DNA of 64,000 nucleotides from Flavimaricola sp. (GTDB taxonomy: Bacteria; Pseudomonadota; Alphaproteobacteria; Rhodobacterales; Rhodobacteraceae). The notes beneath the pieces are model-generated. The model worked only from the letters and a program-made list of their open reading frames with translations, did no database searches and had not been told where the DNA came from. Position numbers and translations under genes: made by a program. Shown here piece by piece: positions 39,125 through 48,157 of the stretch; position 1 is the stretch's first letter; every line of letters begins with the position of its first letter. The stretch is from contig JAHDDU010000006.1 of assembly GCA_020629175.1 (NCBI GenBank), positions 44,625 through 108,624 on the forward strand, given 5' to 3'.

Positions 39125-41517
39125 CACCGTCTTAGCAAGGGGCTGCGCTCCAGCGCGCGGGCCAGAGATTGTACCGCATCCGCGGCTTCTTGGACTTCGC
39201 GCAGCGCGTCGCGCGCGTCGCGTATGGCGGGGGATGTGTCCTCAAACCCACCGAGTGTCGTGTCGGCCTGCCGGATCAGCGCATTGGCCTGATTGATCAG
39301 GGCAGGCAAGCTGCGCGTGGCGGCTGCAATCTCATCCGCCGCCTGCCGCGCCGCAAGAAGCGCCTGATTGGTGTTGTTGATCGCCCCACCATTGCGCAAC
39401 TCGGCCAGAATGGCGCCGACCTCATCAAGGGCGGCCCCCAACTCTCCTGGCAGGGCGCGGGTGTCATCACTGGCAATCAGCGTGTCCGCGCTGTTCACAA
39501 GTCCCGTCAGCTGATCAATCAGCGCGTCCAGCTCCAGCCCTTCGGCATCCTGTGCTATGGCGTCCAATCGGGCGATCAGCGCGGGAACCCCCTCAAACGA
39601 GCCTTCGACCGTCGCCGCCGCACCGGAGGCCGCGTCCACAGCCGCCAGCAGCCGGTCCACCCCCTCGCCCGCGTTCAGATCAGCGATGGTGACCGAGGCT
39701 TCGGCAAGCGTGGTCCGCAACGTCCCCATCACATCGCCCACCTGCGCAGGCAAGGCTGCCACATCATCAGACCCCAAGAGCGCCGCGCCCTGATCGGCCA
39801 GCGCCGTGATCTGTGACACCAGCGCGTCGATCTCCAGCTCGCCGGCTTGCCCAGCCAAGGCCGTGACCTCCTCGATCAAAGCCGGCACGCCGTTCAGCGC
39901 GGTATCCAACTGCGTGGTCAAAGAGGCCGCAGCGTCAATCGCTCCACCGAGCCGAAGGATGAGATCTTCTTCTTCCACCGTCGCCAAGATGCCCCGCACC
40001 TCGACGACCGTTTGCTCAAGCTCTGCCATAAGCGAGCCGAGCTGCTCTGGCAGCTCCTGCACATCCTGTGAGCCTACAACGGCCCGCAAATCCGCCAGCA
40101 ATGCGGCCACGTCGCCGGGCACCGCCTGTGTCTCGGCGCTGCCCACTAGAACCGCCGCATTGCTAAGGAAGGCTGTCGCACTGTCGAGAAGTTCTTCAAT
40201 CGGAAGATCGTCAATACGGTCCAGCGTGCCTTGCGCCGTTGTGGCCACATCCGTGATGTCGCTGGCCGCCACTGGAATACTGGGGAACGGTCGCGCCGAT
40301 AGATCCATCGTCGCAGGCGGCACGCCCGTAAGGGTGACAAGCTGCACCTTCAAACCACCGGTAAAGATGCTGCCGGTAACAAGGCGCGCCCGCAACCCAC
40401 CCTCGACCTGCCCCGCCAGAAAGCGCAACGCCTCTTCCGCGTTGCCACTGCCGTCCATACCCAACCGCGACGGTTGGATCGACAAGATCGCCTGCAACCG
40501 CACCCGCGTCCCGCCTTGCGGCGTCGTCTCGGCCACGCCGTTCAGGCCGGTCACTTCACCAATCTTGAGGCCGTTCAGCTCAACCGAGGCTCCATTGGTC
40601 AACCCTGCGACATTGCCGTCAAACGTCGCCAAAAGCTCGACCGTGACGCCATCATCCACGTTGAACACGCTGGCCCGCGCGGTGTCTTCGCTGTCAAACA
40701 CGGTAAACTCCGCGCCCTCACCAGCAAGCTCGGCCCCAGACACAAAAGTATCAAAGGTAACACCGCCCGCGATCAGCGACGCGATGCTATCGAAATCCAC
40801 CGCCGCGCCGCTTGCACCAACGCTCAGCGAAAAGCCGGATGTATCCCAAAACCGCGTGGCCTCTGTGACAAGGTTGTCATAAGGCGAATAGACAACCGCT
40901 TCGGCTTCGACTGAGAAACCGTCAAGCGCCACCATCGCAGGGCCAATCCGCCCCACTTCAACGCCCTTAAATACAATTGGCGTATTGCCAGACAGCGAGC
41001 CGTCCGTCGCCCGCATGGTCAGTGTCAAACCTGCTCGACCACCGGGCAAAAGCGGCGGCACATCGAGCCCCTCAAAAGCATAGGCAAGGGTCCCAACACT
41101 GTCGTCCCACAGCCCTTCGATATAAACGCCCGACAACACCGTATCGAGGCCAGAGACCCCTTGCGTCGTCACCTCGGGCCGGACAATCCAGAACTCTGCA
41201 TCCTCATCAACAAAGGTTGCAGCATCCTTGTCCAACCGCACCTCAACCACGACCTGATCCAGCGACGGCGTAAAGCGCACCCCCTCGACAATCCCGACAG
41301 TCACATCGCGAAAGCGTAGCTCTGTCTCGTCCTTGGCGATGCCCGCGGCACTTTCAAACGTGATCTCGATCACCGGGCCACGGTCGTTGTAGTTCTGCCA
41401 GGCAACGCTCAACGCCGCAAAAAGCGCCAATAGCGGCACCAGCCAGACAATCGACACCCGGTCCCACAAGGATCGACGCTTGGCATCTACGGGCGTTTGA
41501 GGAATCTCGTCAGTCAC
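39124..41517 (-). CDS. pqiB: PqiB MCE-repeat protein with an extended repeat-rich C-terminus
   Basis: This 797-residue inner-membrane-anchored periplasmic protein is markedly longer than E. coli PqiB (about 546). One membrane helix lies at 21-39. Three MCE domains follow, about 45-150, 160-275 and 285-400. The region 430-797 is helical and contains internal repeats spaced exactly 100 residues: GSQDVQELP at 482, GSDDVAALP at 582 and ASDDTRALP at 682, with NGVPALI at 542 and EGVPALI at 642. PqiB hexamers form a syringe-like tunnel for lipid transfer, so a longer helical needle is expected. The GTG start overlaps the pqiA stop (GTGA). Confidence 0.92.
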   Translation of the reverse strand: MTDEIPQTPVDAKRRSLWDRVSIVWLVPLLALFAALSVAWQNYNDRGPVIEITFESAAGIAKDETELRFRDVTVGIVEGVRFTPSLDQVVVEVRLDKDAATFVDEDAEFWIVRPEVTTQGVSGLDTVLSGVYIEGLWDDSVGTLAYAFEGLDVPPLLPGGRAGLTLTMRATDGSLSGNTPIVFKGVEVGRIGPAMVALDGFSVEAEAVVYSPYDNLVTEATRFWDTSGFSLSVGASGAAVDFDSIASLIAGGVTFDTFVSGAELAGEGAEFTVFDSEDTARASVFNVDDGVTVELLATFDGNVAGLTNGASVELNGLKIGEVTGLNGVAETTPQGGTRVRLQAILSIQPSRLGMDGSGNAEEALRFLAGQVEGGLRARLVTGSIFTGGLKVQLVTLTGVPPATMDLSARPFPSIPVAASDITDVATTAQGTLDRIDDLPIEELLDSATAFLSNAAVLVGSAETQAVPGDVAALLADLRAVVGSQDVQELPEQLGSLMAELEQTVVEVRGILATVEEEDLILRLGGAIDAAASLTTQLDTALNGVPALIEEVTALAGQAGELEIDALVSQITALADQGAALLGSDDVAALPAQVGDVMGTLRTTLAEASVTIADLNAGEGVDRLLAAVDAASGAAATVEGSFEGVPALIARLDAIAQDAEGLELDALIDQLTGLVNSADTLIASDDTRALPGELGAALDEVGAILAELRNGGAINNTNQALLAARQAADEIAAATRSLPALINQANALIRQADTTLGGFEDTSPAIRDARDALREVQEAADAVQSLARALERSPLLRR

Positions 41518-42176
41518 CGCGCACCTTCCAAATCTGAATGCTTTGCCCGCGCCACATCATCTTCGTCCAGCCGGTCCCAGATCAAGCGGCTGTCAAAGGC
41601 CTGCGCCGACAGCATCGTAAAGATCACCGAAAGCGCGAATGACAAGCTGGCGATCCCCGGATTGATTGACGCCGCAACGTTCAACTGCACCAACGATGAG
41701 AGGATCGCAACGACAAACACATCAATCATCGACCATCTGCCGATGTATTCGACCAACTCGTACATGATGAACCGTGCGCCGGCCGAAAGCTCTGTCCCGC
41801 GCCGCACTGATAGGGCGAGGTAGGCAATACAGAGAAACTTGGCAATCGGGATCAGAACACTGGCCACAAGGATGATGATCGCGATCCCGACCGAGCCGTA
41901 TTTGATCAGCTCTACCGCGCCGCCCACAATCGTATCCTCAGACGTGCTCAGCAGCGTCCGCGTGGACAGCATCGGGTACATGTTGGCCGGGATGTAGAAC
42001 ATCACGCCCGCAACCCACCACGCCCAGACCCGGCTGAGGCTCTGCGTGTCGCGCGATTGCAAAGTCGCGCCGCACCGCTCACAGCGCTCGGTCGCAATCG
42101 GCCAGACCTTTGTGCAGGTTGTGCACGCAACGAGGCCCATGTCGCGGGCCGTGGTCATGTGAACGACGCCCGCCAT
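41514..42176 (-). CDS. pqiA: Paraquat-inducible protein A, second half-protein
   Basis: This is a 220-residue membrane protein with an N-terminal zinc ribbon (CTTCTKV and CERCGATL) and the PqiA core MFYIPANMYPMLSTRTL, TIVGGAVELIKYGSVGIA and YIGRWSMIDVFVVAIL, with four helices. E. coli PqiA fuses two such units. Here the units are encoded by two adjacent genes. It overlaps the upstream half-gene by TAATG and pqiB by GTGA. Confidence 0.93.
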   Translation of the reverse strand: MAGVVHMTTARDMGLVACTTCTKVWPIATERCERCGATLQSRDTQSLSRVWAWWVAGVMFYIPANMYPMLSTRTLLSTSEDTIVGGAVELIKYGSVGIAIIILVASVLIPIAKFLCIAYLALSVRRGTELSAGARFIMYELVEYIGRWSMIDVFVVAILSSLVQLNVAASINPGIASLSFALSVIFTMLSAQAFDSRLIWDRLDEDDVARAKHSDLEGAR

Positions 42177-42805
42177 TACGCGCGATCCTCATCTAGCGCC
42201 GTCCAGACGGACCAGCGACACATGTAACGGTCTTGCACCATGATGATGACGACCACGCTCGCAAACATCCAAAACGCCGGACCAAAATCGATCCGCGCTA
42301 AATCGGCGACTTTGACGAGCGAGACTGCACAGCCCAGCGCAAAAATCTCGGCCATGGACCATGGACGTAACGCCTCCGACAGCCGAAACGCCGGGCGGGC
42401 ATGGGCGCGCGGCGGTTTGTCGAAAACCAAAGGTGTCAGGACGTAAAGCACGAGCATCACACGCAAAAGCGGTATCAGAACAATCATCGCCAACACGCTG
42501 AGTGACAAAAACACCAGCAGCCCGTCAGAGAACGCCAACGCCGCATCTATCAGCGTGGCCGAGTTGCGGAAGCCTGAGCGGCTGATTTCCAGAAACGGGA
42601 ACCACAGGGCGCCGCCGATCAGGATCATAATGCTCAGCGACAGCATAATGATGATCATACCCGCCTTCTTACGCGGCGCGATCAACTGCGTGTGGCACCG
42701 CAAACACGACGAACGCTCGCCGTGCGCCAATTCCTTGGCGCGGTACAGCGCATCGCACTGCGGACAGGCGATCAGATCATCCAGATTGCGCGGCAGCGAC
42801 GACAC
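42176..42805 (-). CDS. Paraquat-inducible protein A, first half-protein
   Basis: This is about a 209-residue PqiA-domain protein. Its zinc ribbon (ACPQCDALY and CLRCHTQL) is followed by four helices with FPFLEISRSGF and RPWSMAEIFALGCAVSLVKVADLA in outline. The start is uncertain. I use the GTG at 42805 (VSSLPRNLDDLIACPQC), because longer frames add low-quality sequence from the divergent promoter region, but a TTG two codons earlier or a GTG further upstream is possible. It is first in the pqiAABC operon. Confidence 0.85.
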   Translation of the reverse strand: MSSLPRNLDDLIACPQCDALYRAKELAHGERSSCLRCHTQLIAPRKKAGMIIIMLSLSIMILIGGALWFPFLEISRSGFRNSATLIDAALAFSDGLLVFLSLSVLAMIVLIPLLRVMLVLYVLTPLVFDKPPRAHARPAFRLSEALRPWSMAEIFALGCAVSLVKVADLARIDFGPAFWMFASVVVIIMVQDRYMCRWSVWTALDEDRA

Positions 42806-42986
42806 CAAGACACCCCATAACTTCTGTCCCCAACATAGCACCTCACGCGGTGATGGCCATGCCCGTTCGCGCGGACCATCCACATCGCGTTCTCCCTTTC
42901 CGGGAAACGCCGCGTCATCGCCCAACTTGCGCCCCGATGTGTTGCGACTTGGATGGTCAACGCGCACCAAACACAGGCTCAAACCA

Positions 42987-43601
42987 ATGAATGTGCCAGA
43001 TCTGACAGCGGCCCTGACCGCCCAAGAACGTAAGAAATTGCGGGCCGCCTGGCAGGATGCGCCCGCCGTCTGGCGGTTTGTGCCCAACCGTGGCTGCCCC
43101 AACTTCACCCGGGATTGGCTTTTGCAGCAATCCCCGGCCGAGTGGCACGAGATTGCTCTGCATTTCAACATCGAGAATACGGACCTCAGCCCCCTTCTAA
43201 CCATCGCCCGTCAGGCCAACGCGGACCGGGCGAGCATTATGTCGATGGTTCTAAGCCTTGACCTCATCTCGATCGAAGATCGGCGGAAGCGGAAGCCCTC
43301 TTTCAATCCAGCAGTCTCGTTGCCTGCTGTGGCCGAGTTGATGGACGTGATCGAAGCAGGATTTGCCGCTGGGTGTTACGCGCGTGCGCGGTTTCGCATC
43401 AGTCATGATCAAGCTGCGATGAAGCGCACCAAAAGCTATCTCGCGTCGCTTAGCGACGGCCCCTACTGGGCGTTGCCAGACCGCGCCTGGCACCCCGTTG
43501 AGGGCCACTTTCACCAGCCGGAATTCATGTGGGATCACGTCGGCAATTGTCAGAGGTTGCCGTTTGAAGATTGGGTCCAGCTAAAGCTACGCCCCCATTG
43601 A
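42987..43601 (+). CDS. DUF4274-like domain protein
   Basis: This is a 204-residue soluble protein. The segment WHEIALHFNIENTDLSPLL followed by ADRASIMSMVL looks like the DUF4274 repeat (a short helical unit of unknown role). No catalytic motif or membrane segment is visible. It is divergent from the pqi operon and overlaps the 3' end of the GrpB gene by 15 bp. I see no clear ribosome site before the ATG at 42987, so the start is tentative. Confidence 0.65.
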   Translation: MNVPDLTAALTAQERKKLRAAWQDAPAVWRFVPNRGCPNFTRDWLLQQSPAEWHEIALHFNIENTDLSPLLTIARQANADRASIMSMVLSLDLISIEDRRKRKPSFNPAVSLPAVAELMDVIEAGFAAGCYARARFRISHDQAAMKRTKSYLASLSDGPYWALPDRAWHPVEGHFHQPEFMWDHVGNCQRLPFEDWVQLKLRPH

Positions 43602-44114
43602 CGCCTTGCGCCGCAGCCAATCCAACGCCTCCGCCTCGATCCGTTTGACGAAGGCATCCTTACCATCCATATAAACCTCTGCCTCTGTCGGCCCCTCAGC
43701 CGTGAGCTGCCGCTTTAGCGCGCCATAGGCGTCGCGCATCTCTGCATTCGCGCGCAGGTAATCGCGGAATGCCAAATGCCGGGTCAGTTCAGCGTCACCT
43801 TCGGCATAGATGTGCAGATGATGCGTCCTATGCCCATCTTCAGCACATTTGCGAAAGTACCGCCGTCCCGGTAGCCCAAAGGCCCCCAGCGCCTCATACC
43901 CAAGGGCCTCGATATCTGGCGTCACAGCCTCAATGGCCTTCAGAGACCGTGCTTCGCCCAGCAAATCAATGATAGGCTTGGCCGCAAGCCCTGGCACCGA
44001 TGTGCTGCCAATGTGGTGCAGTCGCACCAGCGCGGCCCCCGCCGCCTCTCGCAAAGCGCTATTCTCTTCCCGAAACGCGTTAGCCCAGGCCGGATCATGG
44101 GCCACGATGTTCAC
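43587..44114 (-). CDS. GrpB family protein (nucleotidyltransferase fold)
   Basis: This is a 175-residue GrpB/UPF0157 protein with IVAHDPAWANAFREE at the start, the core HHIGSTSVPGLAAKPIIDLL and HHLHIY downstream. The family belongs to the nucleotidyltransferase superfamily; some members act in coenzyme A synthesis or are toxin-like, but this one cannot be assigned. I use the GTG at 44114 because the protein then begins as the family does; a TTG at 44138 is possible. It trails the hflKC-DUF2065 group by 13 bp. Confidence 0.85.
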   Translation of the reverse strand: MNIVAHDPAWANAFREENSALREAAGAALVRLHHIGSTSVPGLAAKPIIDLLGEARSLKAIEAVTPDIEALGYEALGAFGLPGRRYFRKCAEDGHRTHHLHIYAEGDAELTRHLAFRDYLRANAEMRDAYGALKRQLTAEGPTEAEVYMDGKDAFVKRIEAEALDWLRRKASMGA

Positions 44115-44127
44115 AAACTTCGACGGC

Positions 44128-44322
44128 TCACGCGCCAAGGACGATCGCCCCCCAAAGCAACAGCGCCCCCATGGCCAGCGCGGCGAGCCCCACCAGCCGT
44201 CGGGTCTCAATCGGCAGATCACGTAATGCGGCCAACATCGCCTCAATAGCAGAAGGGGCCAGCGCCCAGGCCAGCCCCTCAACAATCAGTACCAGTCCCA
44301 GCGCCGCCAAGACATATTCCAT
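44128..44322 (-). CDS. DUF2065 (YjeT-like) small membrane protein
   Basis: This is a 64-residue protein with two hydrophobic segments: LAALGLVLIVEGLAWALAPS near the start and RRLVGLAALAMGALLLWGAI near the end. This is the DUF2065/YjeT pattern. It follows hflC by 3 bp, as in many proteobacteria, so it probably accompanies the HflKC/FtsH membrane quality-control complex. The function is unknown. Confidence 0.88.
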   Translation of the reverse strand: MEYVLAALGLVLIVEGLAWALAPSAIEAMLAALRDLPIETRRLVGLAALAMGALLLWGAIVLGA

Positions 44323-44325
44323 GGA

Positions 44326-45360
44326 CTACTCCACAACCTCTTCGGCCGGCGCCTCATCTTCCGGAGCTGTCACGTTGAGGTCATCGGCATCCTGCGGCTC
44401 AATCCCGCTATCCTGCACCTCCATCTCTCCGACGGCATCCTCCATGATATCTTCAAGATCGGTGGCGTTCAGCGTCCCAAGGCCGTCGCCGGCGCCCGGA
44501 TTATACAGGTAGTCAAAGAAGGCGGAGTCTGGCGTCAGTACCAGCGTCGAGTTCTCACCCTGCAACGCCTGCTGATAGGCCTGCATAGACCGGTAGAACC
44601 GAAAGAACTCTGGATCAGAGCCGAAGGCCGCATTGAACGTTGCGTTGGCTTGCGCCTCGGCCTCACCAAAGGTGATCTGCTGTTCGCGCCGCGCAGCAGA
44701 CAGCGTTTCTGTCGCGGTTCTGTCGGCCAAAGCGCGAATACCGCGCGCCGCTTCCTGACCGCGGGCAATCTCGTCCGCCGCCTCTTGCAAACGCTCGGAT
44801 TCCATCCGCGCAAACGTCTCGTCGAGGTTTTCCTCAGGCAAATTCGTCGTCACCAACCGCACGTCCACGATGTCGAGCCCCAAGAGGCTCGCCTCTTGCG
44901 CGGACTGGTCGCGAATACGGTTCATAAGATCCCGGCGATCTTCGGACAGGATGGTGCCAGAGGTCACCTGATCAGCACCCAAAACCTCGCGGATTTGCGA
45001 GGTCAGAATGCGGCCTAGACGGTCCTCGGCGGCACGAATGCCCCCTGCACCCACCGACTCGCGGAATTGCACGACATTTTCGATCCGGTAGCGCGCAAAG
45101 GCGTCCACGTCCAAACGACGATCATCCGAGGGCGTCACCTGAATGGTCTCGGTATCAAGCGACAGGATACGCGCGTCATAGCGCACGACCTCTTGGATCA
45201 GCGGCAGTTTAAACGCGAGGCCCGGCTCGGTGATCTCTTGTTTGATCTGACCAAACTGCAGCACCAGCGCCTGCTCACGCTCATCCACCACAAAGATCGA
45301 CGACAATACACCCACGGCGGCTACAACAACGGCGGGGATAAGATAGGCTGACTTGTTCAT
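44326..45360 (-). CDS. hflC: HflC, SPFH-domain regulator of FtsH protease
   Basis: This is a 344-residue protein with one N-terminal helix (about 5-22), then an SPFH/prohibitin domain (FVVDEREQALVLQFGQIKQEITEPGLAFKLPLI in outline). A long helix follows, rich in Ala/Glu/Arg, that packs in the HflKC cage. Its acidic tail (TAPEDEAPAEEVVE) is longer than in E. coli HflC. HflC with HflK encloses FtsH in the inner membrane. It is separated from hflK by 3 bp. Confidence 0.95.
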   Translation of the reverse strand: MNKSAYLIPAVVVAAVGVLSSIFVVDEREQALVLQFGQIKQEITEPGLAFKLPLIQEVVRYDARILSLDTETIQVTPSDDRRLDVDAFARYRIENVVQFRESVGAGGIRAAEDRLGRILTSQIREVLGADQVTSGTILSEDRRDLMNRIRDQSAQEASLLGLDIVDVRLVTTNLPEENLDETFARMESERLQEAADEIARGQEAARGIRALADRTATETLSAARREQQITFGEAEAQANATFNAAFGSDPEFFRFYRSMQAYQQALQGENSTLVLTPDSAFFDYLYNPGAGDGLGTLNATDLEDIMEDAVGEMEVQDSGIEPQDADDLNVTAPEDEAPAEEVVE

Positions 45361-45363
45361 CGC

Positions 45364-46539
45364 TTAGTTCCCCTGCGTGCTGTTGTTGCGGATGAGTTCG
45401 TTAAGCGGCAGGAACGGCACAACACCTGTGCCCCCCTCGCCACCGCCGCCACCGGCAACGGACGGATCAAGGATGATCTTGCTTACATCGCCGTAAATCT
45501 GCTCGAGCGTTTCAAGATAGATCCGTTGGCGGGTCACATCCTCGGCCTCGCGGTACTCTTCCAGAATGGCAAGGAAACGGCTGGCCTGACCCAACGCATC
45601 GTTGGTCACTTGCGCGCGGTAGCCCTCGGCCTGCTCGATGATCTCTGTCGCTTCACCTCGGGCAGAGGCGAGCCGCTCGTTGGCATAACGGTCCGCTTCA
45701 CGCTGCAAACGGTCACGCTGCTGTTCGGCGGCCTGCACGGCGAGGAAGCTGTCGATCACCCGCTCGGGTGGATCGGCCTTTTGCAGGTTGACCCGGCGTA
45801 CCGTGATGCCCGCGTCATAGCTGTCCAACGTTTCCTGAATCTGCTCAACCGCAGTGGCTGCGATCAATCCACGATCCCGGTTTAGGATCGGCGCCAAACG
45901 CGAGGCCGCGATAATCTCGCGCATCACTGATTCAGACACCGCCTGCACCGTCTCTTGCGGCTCGGTCAGGTTAAAGAGCAGCTTGGAGGGATCATTCACC
46001 ACCCAAACCACCTGAAAACCGATGTCGACAACGTTCTCATCCGTCGTCAGCATCAGCCCGTTAGGGCTTGAGATATTGCCCGTCGATCCAATGTTCTCGG
46101 TCCGCTCAGATGTCACGTTGACGATGTCGTAGGTCACAAGTGGCCAGGGCGCAAAGTTCAAACCCGGTTGGCCAAGGCTCTCGGTGTATTCGCCCAGAAA
46201 CAGCTCAACAGACTGCTCGTCCGGTTGCACGGTGTAAACAGAGTTCAATACCCAGAGGCCCACCGCCGCCAATGCGCCAAGGCCCAGCATGCCACGGGTG
46301 ATCTTGAACCCGTCGCCGCCATCGCCGCCTCCGGAGCCGCCACGGCCATTACCGCCGCCCATGAGAACCCGCAATTGCTCGCGGCCTTTGTTCATCAATT
46401 CGTCGATTTCAGGAATCTGCGGTCCATCAGCACCGGGCCTGCGGCCACCGTTCGGACGGCGATCGCCGTCGTTGTCGTCATCACCCGGCCCGCGGCCACC
46501 GCCGCCGCCGCCCCAAGGACCACCGTTGTTTCCAGCCAT
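45364..46539 (-). CDS. hflK: HflK, SPFH-domain regulator of FtsH protease
   Basis: This is a 391-residue protein with a Gly-rich cytoplasmic N-terminus (GGPWGGGGGGRGPGDDDND) and a second Gly stretch at 61-76. A membrane helix at about 82-100 is followed by the SPFH domain, beginning VYTVQPDEQSVELFLGEY. The C-terminal helical hairpin contains RLQREADRYANERLASARGEA. It is the first gene of the hflK-hflC-DUF2065-grpB group, 84 bp downstream of gor on the same strand. Confidence 0.95.
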   Translation of the reverse strand: MAGNNGGPWGGGGGGRGPGDDDNDGDRRPNGGRRPGADGPQIPEIDELMNKGREQLRVLMGGGNGRGGSGGGDGGDGFKITRGMLGLGALAAVGLWVLNSVYTVQPDEQSVELFLGEYTESLGQPGLNFAPWPLVTYDIVNVTSERTENIGSTGNISSPNGLMLTTDENVVDIGFQVVWVVNDPSKLLFNLTEPQETVQAVSESVMREIIAASRLAPILNRDRGLIAATAVEQIQETLDSYDAGITVRRVNLQKADPPERVIDSFLAVQAAEQQRDRLQREADRYANERLASARGEATEIIEQAEGYRAQVTNDALGQASRFLAILEEYREAEDVTRQRIYLETLEQIYGDVSKIILDPSVAGGGGGEGGTGVVPFLPLNELIRNNSTQGN

Positions 46540-46623
46540 AGAGCTCTCTGTTCCCTTACTCTCACCTGCTAAGCGCAGGCACGTTTTATCTTATCAGGTT
46601 AATTGTGTGTCCGGACCAAAGTT

Positions 46624-47994
46624 TCAAGCCGTCCGGACCGGTTCCTTCATTGTCACCAATTCCTCCGACATGGTCGGATGGACCGCGACCGTGCGATCAA
46701 AGTCCTCTTTTGTAGCGCCCATTTTGACCGCGATGCCGGCCAACTGGATCATCTCCCCCGCCCCATCCGCGACGATATGACAGCCCAGAACCTTCCGCGT
46801 CGCCTGACTGACGATCAGCTTCATCAGCACCCGGTCGCTGCGCCCGGCAAATGCGCCCTGCATTGGCTTGAACGACGTGGCATAAACTTCAATCGGCTCC
46901 TGCTCGCGCGCCGCTTCCTCGCTCAGACCAATGGTGCCCATCTCGGGCTGTGTGAACACCGCCGACGGGATCAGCTCATGATCCACCTTCGTAGGGTTGT
47001 CTTTGAACACGGTCTCGACGAACGCCATCCCCTCCCGGATCGCAACAGGCGTCAGGTTCACCCGGTTGGTCACGTCGCCAATCGCGTAGACACTGTCGAC
47101 CGACGTTTTGGAGTAGGCGTCAACGACAACCTCCCCACGGCGGCCAACCTCAATGCCCAACTCTTCAAGGCCCAGTCCCTTGCTGTTTGGATCACGGCCA
47201 GTGGCAAACAGCACCTTGTCAAAGGTCCGCTCGTCGCCATTGGTGGCCTTCACCCAAATGCCGCCGCCCTCGGCCTCCTTCATCTCAACAATGTTGGTGC
47301 CCAGGTGCAGATCGACACCGCGCTCCTGCATCCCCTCAGCGATCAGGCCTCGCGCCTCTTCGTCAAAGCCGCGCAGGATTTGCGCGCCACGGTAGAATTG
47401 CGTCACCTCAACACCCAAACCGTTCAACACGCCCGCAAACTCACAGGCGATGTATCCGCCGCCAACGATCAGAATGGATTTGGGCAATTCATCCATATGG
47501 AACAGATCGTCCGAGACCATGCCCAGCTCGGCATTCTCAATCTCCGGCCGCACCGGGTGGCCGCCTGTGGCGACAAGGATCGTCTTGGCCGTAAAGCTGC
47601 GCCCATCGTCCAGCGTCACCTCTTGCGGCCCGGACAGCACGGCCCGCGCGTCATGGATCTCTACATCCGAGCCGCCTAGCAGCTTGCGGTACACCCCTTC
47701 CAGCCGGTCCAACTCGGCATGCAACTTGGTCTTGAACGGTGCCCACTGGAACGTCGCCTCCAGACCGTCGGGAATGTCCCAGCCGTAAGCCTGCGCATCG
47801 CCAAACATCTCACTATAGCCGCTGGCAAACACCATCAGCTTTTTCGGCACGCAACCGCGGATAACGCAGGTGCCCCCCATCCGGCTGCTCTCGGCAATCG
47901 CGACCTTGGCCCCTTGGGCGGCAGCAACACGCGCCGCACGCACCCCGCCCGATCCTCCGCCAATGACATACAGATCAAAATCAAAATCGCTCAT
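46624..47994 (-). CDS. gor: Glutathione-disulfide reductase
   Basis: Gor reduces oxidised glutathione with NADPH. The 456-residue flavoprotein has the FAD loop VIGGGSGGVRAAR, the redox pair GGTCVIRGCVPKK (Cys 43 and 48), an NADPH loop VGGGYIACEFAGV and the C-terminal HPTMSEE with His 439 and Glu 444. AAAGG lies eight bases before the ATG. The 5' region holds the second 11-bp repeat array. rpiA lies upstream on the same strand. Confidence 0.95.
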   Translation of the reverse strand: MSDFDFDLYVIGGGSGGVRAARVAAAQGAKVAIAESSRMGGTCVIRGCVPKKLMVFASGYSEMFGDAQAYGWDIPDGLEATFQWAPFKTKLHAELDRLEGVYRKLLGGSDVEIHDARAVLSGPQEVTLDDGRSFTAKTILVATGGHPVRPEIENAELGMVSDDLFHMDELPKSILIVGGGYIACEFAGVLNGLGVEVTQFYRGAQILRGFDEEARGLIAEGMQERGVDLHLGTNIVEMKEAEGGGIWVKATNGDERTFDKVLFATGRDPNSKGLGLEELGIEVGRRGEVVVDAYSKTSVDSVYAIGDVTNRVNLTPVAIREGMAFVETVFKDNPTKVDHELIPSAVFTQPEMGTIGLSEEAAREQEPIEVYATSFKPMQGAFAGRSDRVLMKLIVSQATRKVLGCHIVADGAGEMIQLAGIAVKMGATKEDFDRTVAVHPTMSEELVTMKEPVRTA

Positions 47995-48107
47995 GGGGCA
48001 GGCCTTTCAGAATTCCGGGATGGTATCCCACACACGGGGACGGAAGACCAGATAGTCAGCCATGTGCAGGGATGCATCCGCCCAACACGGAAATGTGCGC
48101 AGCTAGC

Positions 48108-48151
48108 CGCATGGAATGTGCATCTGATGTGTATGCAATGTGCATCGCAAC
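48108..48151. repeat. 11-bp tandem repeat array, copy 2 (between rpiA and gor)
   Basis: Four 11-bp units in a row: CGCATGGAATG, TGCATCTGATG, TGTATGCAATG and TGCATCGCAAC. They match the unit of the array at 8825-8862 (consensus TGCATSNRATG). The array lies in the rpiA-gor gap, 114 bp before the gor ATG and just after the rpiA stop. On the gor-sense strand the units read in the opposite direction from those before acs, though each unit is close to palindromic. Confidence 0.8.
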
Positions 48152-48157
48152 TTTGCG

